Source: Gamsiella multidivaricata (Eukaryota > Mortierellomycota > Mortierellomycetes > Mortierellales > Mortierellaceae). From it: a DNA stretch of 64,000 nt. The translations under genes were made by a program, and so were the position numbers. Within the stretch, counting starts at the first letter, position 1. The number at the start of each line of letters is the position of its first letter. A model generated the notes under the pieces. It saw only the letters and a program-made list of their open reading frames with translations. It ran no database searches and was not told where the DNA came from. Where the stretch lies: the NCBI RefSeq assembly GCF_025024155.1, contig NW_026251841.1:1-64000 (forward strand), given 5' to 3'. Below, one piece after another: positions 59,050-64,000 of this stretch.

Positions 59050-60650
59050 GCGATAGTCGCGGCGGTGTGGGGGTCAGGCCTCGGTGCAGTAGTCTAACTT
59101 AGAGGAGATATACCCTGGACTCATGCGTTCCAGCGCGTCGTGAACACTGACGAACTTCGCGACACCGTTGATGGTGCGCCGCGGCTTTGATTGGCAGACT
59201 TTAGTACCAGCGCGAGCTCGTCGCACAAGAACTTGCTTCTCTTGATTCCTACGCTTGATGTGCCTTCCGTTGGGATGCTGCTTTTCGCTGCTCCTAAATT
59301 CTTCCTTCTTGTCTCGGTGTCATATGGAGCCGCAACAAAATCTATGTTAAGTAATGATGGTTTTCCCAATAAACGTTGCCCTCCCGCAGGTTGTTCACAG
59401 TAGTGGCGAACTCGTCTGTATACTCCAGTATCGTGCGCGAGATTCTCTTGACGGATAACAGATGAACGCAGGGTTCAGAGAATCCTTGAGCGTGTGTCAC
59501 TACCAGCTCCCAAACAGCAAGCGGCTGCTGGTGTACCACATCGCTGATCCGTACTTGGCTCTCTATTTCGTCCACCTCCGTGTCTTTGGTCCCGGCCTCG
59601 CCCCGCTTTCTCTTGCCTAGTACCTGGGAGCTCAAAAACCGTGGGTACATGAAACGAGAATGGTCCTTGGAAGAAAAGTGCGCGAGATCTTAGGTAGCTG
59701 GGCTATCTCCGGGGTCCATCAGCGCCTCCTACGAGCGCCGAGGTACGACTGCAATTTGTAATACCGCGTCTGCATACCCACGAAAACTGAAGCTCGTTGG
59801 TATCCCTTAAACCGTTAGACGGGCAAAATTTGCCTGTCAAAGTTTTTTAGACGTGTTTTTTTAAATTTTTAGTAAACCGCACCCCCTCTTCTCTATACTC
59901 AATTGAAAGAGCGGAACAAAATACGATGGGGACAAGGAGCACATCCCATAAACTTGCTTCCTCATTACTCCCATGAGCACTTCATCATTCAAGGCGATTT
60001 TCATCGGTAGTCAAATTGAAAGAGTGGTTACCATAAAATAAAAAAAAATAAAACTCCGCTTCGAATTTGCATTGATTTAGTACAGAAAAATTGATTTTTT
60101 TTGGCGGGCAAATTTGCCTTGTAAACCTTACGGTCGAAGGGATAATTCGATGTAGATGGAAGCACCTGGGATTATTTGCATTCAAACCTAGGGCTTCATG
60201 GTAGAGCTCCCCGTTGGTCACCAAAAGAACGAGTGAAATCAAGCATGAGTGCTGACTGTGCCCAGTATTTGTCAGGGGCTGTACTCGACAGCACTCAGCC
60301 CAACTTACTACGAATAGTCAGAATTGAAAGTTCCGCGATTACGTCTAACAAGATCGATCGCTGATGCTCAACAATGTTAACAGTATTATCATGCTAGCCC
60401 TGCATGTCTGGCTTTAACATAGCTTCGAGCACCGCCATGCATGTGAGGATGTCGTCCTCCTTGTCTTGGACTGGCACCGGTATGTTAATGGACTTCTTGG
60501 CGATATCCATATCCTTCCGTATATTATCGCTTGCCTCGGCCCAAACACCTTGAAACTCGCTGCAGCCGCTTTATAAGGTACCGTGTGTCCAGGAAATAAA
60601 GATCCTTCTCTTGTCTTGTTGACTTCTGTAAATGAAAATAAGGACATTCC
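59050..60650 (-). pseudogene. Coding-like debris on the minus strand (unknown)
   Basis: Minus-strand stretches look protein-like but do not connect. WAEASDNIRKDMDIAKKSIN with PVPVQDKEDDILTCMAVLEA ends in a stop near 60400. LGKRKRGEAGTKDTEVDEIE, QVRISDVVHQQPLAVWELVV and ISRTILEYTDEFATTVNNLR form an open frame at 59342-59650. INGVAKFVSVHDALERMSPG lies near 59110-59170. Between them is AT-rich noncoding sequence (59830-60130). I recognise no family. The pieces could be fragments of one gene split by an insertion. Confidence 0.4.
59821..60118. repeat. AT-rich segment bounded by GGGCAAA(A)TTTGCC palindromes
   Basis: GGGCAAAATTTGCC (59821-59834) and GGGCAAATTTGCC (60106-60118) bracket about 270 bp of AT-rich sequence lying between two coding-like fragments. 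It could be a small inserted element; no longer terminal inverted repeats or clear target duplication were seen. Confidence 0.3.
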
Positions 60651-60975
60651 CTATCGGTTACCGTGATCCTACACGAGAGTATCTACCCGACAGGTAGCGT
60701 GTCAAGGACCGCCGCTACAACCCATTTCTGCCGCATTCACCGGACAGTAACGCAGGAGACGAATGTCATAGGAAGAATATAATCTCATCCCCCCGTGAGA
60801 TTTTATTCTTACACCCACCATGAGATTATCCAAAGCACATAGTGAAATCTTCTCACACCCCCCGTGAGAGCTCTAGTCTTACACCCTGTTATTTAATAGC
60901 GAAACAAAGATAATCTCACGGGCATCCCAATACCTGGGGTTCTAAGTGCTTAAGCATCTGACACACCTAGACACA

Positions 60976-61337
60976 CCTAGTTTGACGCCCCGTTATCACC
61001 GCACTCTGGTAATCAGCGATTTAATGCGTCGCCCAGATGTGTCAAGAATGCAAACTTTTGTACACCTCTCTCTCTATACCAGCCCACACTTTTTTTCCTT
61101 CTGCTCCGACCGCGCGCCACCGTACCCAATACGTAATTTTTAATTGCTCCTATCACACATCTAGTCCCACCTCAATTCGTTTAAGGATCCGGATCTTTTT
61201 AGCCATTGCTTCCTTGATATAGGCTGTAGTTCAGTTCCGTTCTCTGGTACCAGGTGTGTTACCCTCTTGACACACCTGGGCGACGCACCAAATTGCTGAT
61301 TGCCAGTAGTGCGGAGTTAACGGGGTGTCATACTAGG
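60976..61337. repeat. Nested inverted-repeat element inside MULE copy 2
   Basis: The left arm (ACCTAGTTTGACGCCCCGTTATC through GATGTGTCAAGA, 60976-61045) and right arm (TCTTGACACACCTGGGCGACG through GTTAACGGGGTGTCATACTAGG, 61265-61337) are inverted repeats over about 65-70 bp with scattered mismatches. This more complete version shows that the arm in copy 1 has a deletion. The interior is noncoding. Confidence 0.7.
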
Positions 61338-61632
61338 TCTTCATGTAGATTCACATATCAGTCTCCTCGTCGCTGGAGAATCTACCCCTTTGTCCATTCC
61401 AATGTGAGGCAGGATTAAGCCAAATTCCACTCCGAAGCTGAATGACGAGGTGCCATGGAAAAGAAAAAACAGACACTCGTTTGTGATCATATTGGAGTAG
61501 TACTTTACGACTCAAAATCACATCGTGGATCTTCGCAAAGGTTTAATGCTAGATTTAGTATGCTATGATGTCGTCAGTGCTTCGCCCAGTTTCTACAATA
61601 TTTCAATGCACTGTTGACACCGATGCAACTAG

Positions 61633-61790
61633 TATATAAACCCTATCTACGCATAGACTAAATAGCAGCATTCGCCCAATAAAATACCCTTTTCACCCTA
61701 GACCCTTCAACGCCTCAGATACTCCAATCGTTTGCAAGCATGCCGACGCGTAGGGAGCTACCTAGCTTTCACTGTTATGGAAAATGATAA
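61633..61790 (+). promoter_or_regulatory. Putative plus-strand TATA promoter and 15-codon micro-ORF in MULE copy 2
   Basis: TATATAAA at 61633-61640; ATG at 61740 opens a 15-codon frame (MPTRRELPSFHCYGK) ending TGA. The frame and length are preserved relative to copy 1 with three amino-acid changes and two silent changes. Confidence 0.4.
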
Positions 61791-61869
61791 GCAAGGTGCT
61801 TTCCCGTTTCTACATCTGCACAATTTTTATACCGATCTACACTCGCTCCATCAAACCGCCATTTTTATT

Positions 61870-62742
61870 TTACTTATTTTCAATTGGAGACATACAACTA
61901 GGGGGCCTGAATGTTCCGAAGTGAGGGGCGTCAGAGCGCATTCTCTTTCTACTTGTAGAAACCGGACTAGAAGGTCCGGTGTCAGAAGCAGAAGCAGAAG
62001 CAGCTTGCATAGCTTGCCCCTGCTCTTGACCTGCTGCAGTCTGGGCAATAGAGCTCAGGATCCGTTGCTCCATGGCCGTGATCAGCTTGCGCTGTTGTTC
62101 TTGAAACGCCGTGATTTGCATGCGCTGTGCATGTTGCTGTTGAATATTTGCAATACCCAAGCCCCGCATGAGCTTTCGGATAGTTGCACCAACCACTCTT
62201 CCCAAATCAAATGTCATTGAGGTAGCCGTAATGTCGTTATTGTTGAATATGAGTGGATTGCTGCCGCGAAACGCCTCATCGCCTTTGTTGTTCTCCTCAT
62301 CAACCTCGTCATCAGATGTACCTGGGGCATTAACGACCTCCAAATCATCAGGGAGAACTTGAGCGCTGTCAATAAGTTGAAGCCCTGAAACGTTGATCGG
62401 GTTGTTGGAATGGGCGCAGACCCGCTTGTAATGCTTGCTCAGCCTATCCCTTGTCAGGAATAGCTTTCTGCAGACGCAGATGAAATCCATGCTTCTATCC
62501 TCGCGCCTTTCAAATTGGACGAGCACATTTAAAAGGACGTTTTTCACTTGAATTGGCACCGTTAATTGCAACCGAATCAAGTTGTTTTTTTCTGACTTGG
62601 TCAATGGCACAGGTCTGTCCTCGTCCCTGACCAGGAAACCCTGATCAATGCGACGCTCCTATGTCTGGATCGCCGCTTTCTTGTCCAGCAGTCCCTGGAC
62701 ACAGTTGTAGAATGTACATTCGTTTCTCTGTACCTTGATCAT
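61870..62742 (-). pseudogene. MULE passenger gene, copy 2, one nonsense codon
   Basis: ATG at 62742 corresponds to the start in copy 1. A TAG at 62661-62659 replaces the Gln codon region (AIQSQ in copy 1) after about 27 codons. The frame is then open to TAA at 61870, including the C-terminal part that copy 1 lost: a short Ala-Ser run, SSPVSTSRKRMRSDAPHFG (possible nuclear localisation signal) and a final SCMSPIENK. The Cys/His cluster (FICVCRKLFLTRDRLSKH) and acidic region are conserved. An internal start in the open part could give a shorter protein. Confidence 0.6.
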
Positions 62743-63865
62743 TGTAGTTAGCGTAGCGTGTAGTGGGATGCTGGCGAGGAAGGTAATTTGCAACAATGAT
62801 ATTGGCTGTAGAATGTTAGAGTGTGCACAGAGAAAAAAAGTTGCGAGAAAGAGCGCATTCCATCATGTCCTCCACCTTGTATGGAATATATAACTCGCCT
62901 CATAGTCTACAAGTTCTCTTCTTGACCGTATCTCCATGGCCAAGCAATCTCGAGCAACGGCCATGTTGTGTCATCCTCTCTCTTCGTCCAATTGCTTTAC
63001 GCTCATCTGCAGCTCGTCCTTTTATTCGTCCTTTTGCTCGTCTTTTTGCTAGTCCTTTTGCTCGCTCTCGTGCCTATGCCACACTCCTGCACACCTATCT
63101 GGAGCTCGTCCTTTTGGAGCTCGTCCTCTTTTCTTTTTCGAAATGTGCAAGGCTGTTTGCATGCAATGCTAGACTTTAAGTCAGGATGGTTAGGGTTTGT
63201 CTTATGTAGAAAGAAAAGAAGAGAGATTGCTAAATCACGATGGGTAATTAATGGCCATAAGTATTAGCAGCATCAGCAATATCACATATTCACTAGAGTC
63301 CGTTATACAAGGCTATAGTCTATGGTCTATCCAGATCGGGTATCCGGAGAATATCCTGAGATACGTCTTACTCATAGACCAGATACTCATAAACAATTGC
63401 TCTCAGTAAGCTCTTGACGCTCACCTTGTGCATTGTCCAAAGCGTCTTTGCAATTGAGGAACATTTGGAGGCATCACCACCCGTTCGCTTTTTCAACCTT
63501 CTTCCATGATGATCTGAGAAGTGCATCTGGACTTAAGTCACATATTTGACGCCCCAAAACTAGGAACTAGGGGATTCATTCAATTGGGCTGTAACCGTTG
63601 GATCATTTTCGATGCACAGAACAAGCGCGACGCGTATGGCGCAGCACGGAAGGTCGTTTGTAGCAACTGGCTTCTGAATAATACCTCTGATTGACTAGCA
63701 GCCTCACTGCCTACCATGGCAAGAGGCAACAGGATAACACCCTCAATCCCGCTGAAACGGAGACAGGGACTCATGGAGCTACAGGACGCGTCTGACAACG
63801 AAGCAGGTCTTGGTGTCACCGAAAACCCACTTGTAGTGAAGCCGAAGGGGCGTCCAAGAGCAACA

Positions 63866-64000
63866 CTCCACCGCCAGCGACCCAGGAGCGCGTGAATGTT
63901 CGCAACACACTGACGCGATGTGCAGTGCGTAGCGTAGCGATAAGGAATAATCTATTTGACAACCCGGGTTGTTACTCTTATTTGGCAACCCCTGCACAAA
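63866..64000. other. Sequence beyond MULE similarity
   Basis: Unrelated to copy 1. Too short to interpret. Confidence 0.4.

Larger units (their letters stand above)
60771..63865. mobile_element. MULE-type DNA transposon, copy 2 (right end not found)
   Basis: It begins with the same GGAAGAATATAATCTCA end as copy 1 at 17301 and follows it closely through the nested inverted repeat, the TATA/micro-ORF, the passenger gene and the CTCGTCCTTTTG array. Long stretches such as 61340-61730 and 63110-63400 are almost identical to copy 1. Relative to copy 1 it lacks about 1.36 kb (equivalent of 20297-21662), including the SWIM segment. It then resumes with the transposase C-terminal region, which here carries a one-base insertion, and similarity stops near 63862. 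The right terminal repeat is not within the window or has been lost. Confidence 0.8.

Noticed and set aside
1..64000. CRISPR arrays, bacterial operons or prophage
   Set aside because: Gene structure is clearly fungal with spliceosomal introns; no regularly spaced repeats were seen.

Overview
The window is nuclear DNA of a filamentous fungus. Protein-coding genes are split by short GT-AG introns with CTAAC/CTAAT-like branch sites. There is a GH18 chitinase with a chitin-binding domain, a Zn2Cys6 transcription factor, a CDC25-type RasGEF with an SH3 domain, and eukaryotic eRF1 and eL37. Gln/Asn-tract proteins, long pyrimidine-rich leaders and the style of the Zn2Cys6 domain (KKCDEGRPCTRCIKYG followed by a basic RKKGIKRGPYK block) suggest an early-diverging lineage such as Mortierellomycota/Mucoromycota. 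The lineage is inference; no database was searched.

Layout. 1-4056 (-): anoctamin/TMEM16-like membrane protein, cut by the left edge. 5838-7211 (+): disordered protein with a possible N-myristoylation signal. 9179-12906 (+): N-acetylglucosamine-6-phosphate deacetylase with two competing 3' splice sites for its last exon. 15296-16847 (+): hexokinase. 16999-25735: mobile-element cluster. It holds a 5'-truncated LINE tail with a 12-bp target duplication, a 4.75-kb Mutator-like element (MULE, 17301-22053) with a passenger gene and a SWIM-type transposase remnant, one tRNA-Lys(UUU), and two tandem 5'-truncated RNase H-bearing retroelement fragments. 25952-27104 (-): 5-formyltetrahydrofolate cyclo-ligase. 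29232-35621 (+): SH3-RasGEF. 35754-37646 (-): Lys/Asp-rich single-pass membrane protein, divergent from an alpha/beta hydrolase at 38065-38934 (+). 39304-40992 (+): eRF1. 42456-43203 (+): ribosomal protein eL37. 44228-45984 (+): Zn2Cys6 factor. 46175-49068 (+): chitinase. 49301-50131 (-): unknown gene broken by one in-frame stop. 51190-53705: coding-like debris. 54545-58656 (+): CCCH + SF1 helicase + NF-X1 protein of the ZNFX1/Hrr1/SAD-3 family. 59050-60650 (-): more debris. 60771 to about 63865: second copy of the MULE.

The genes do not form one pathway. They are mostly housekeeping (translation termination, ribosome, one-carbon folate, hexose phosphorylation), amino-sugar and chitin turnover (chitinase, GlcNAc-6-P deacetylase and hexokinase could act on successive products), and Ras signalling. 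The most distinctive observations are: (1) the deacetylase reading frame, which can be spliced to about 452 aa or to about 721 aa with an acidic, His-rich insert; (2) a two-copy MULE family carrying a passenger gene of unknown function, each copy broken by a different nonsense codon; and (3) an RNAi-type helicase near these repeats. Exon boundaries were worked out by hand from splice signals and frame continuity. Joined coding lengths divisible by three are stated where checked.
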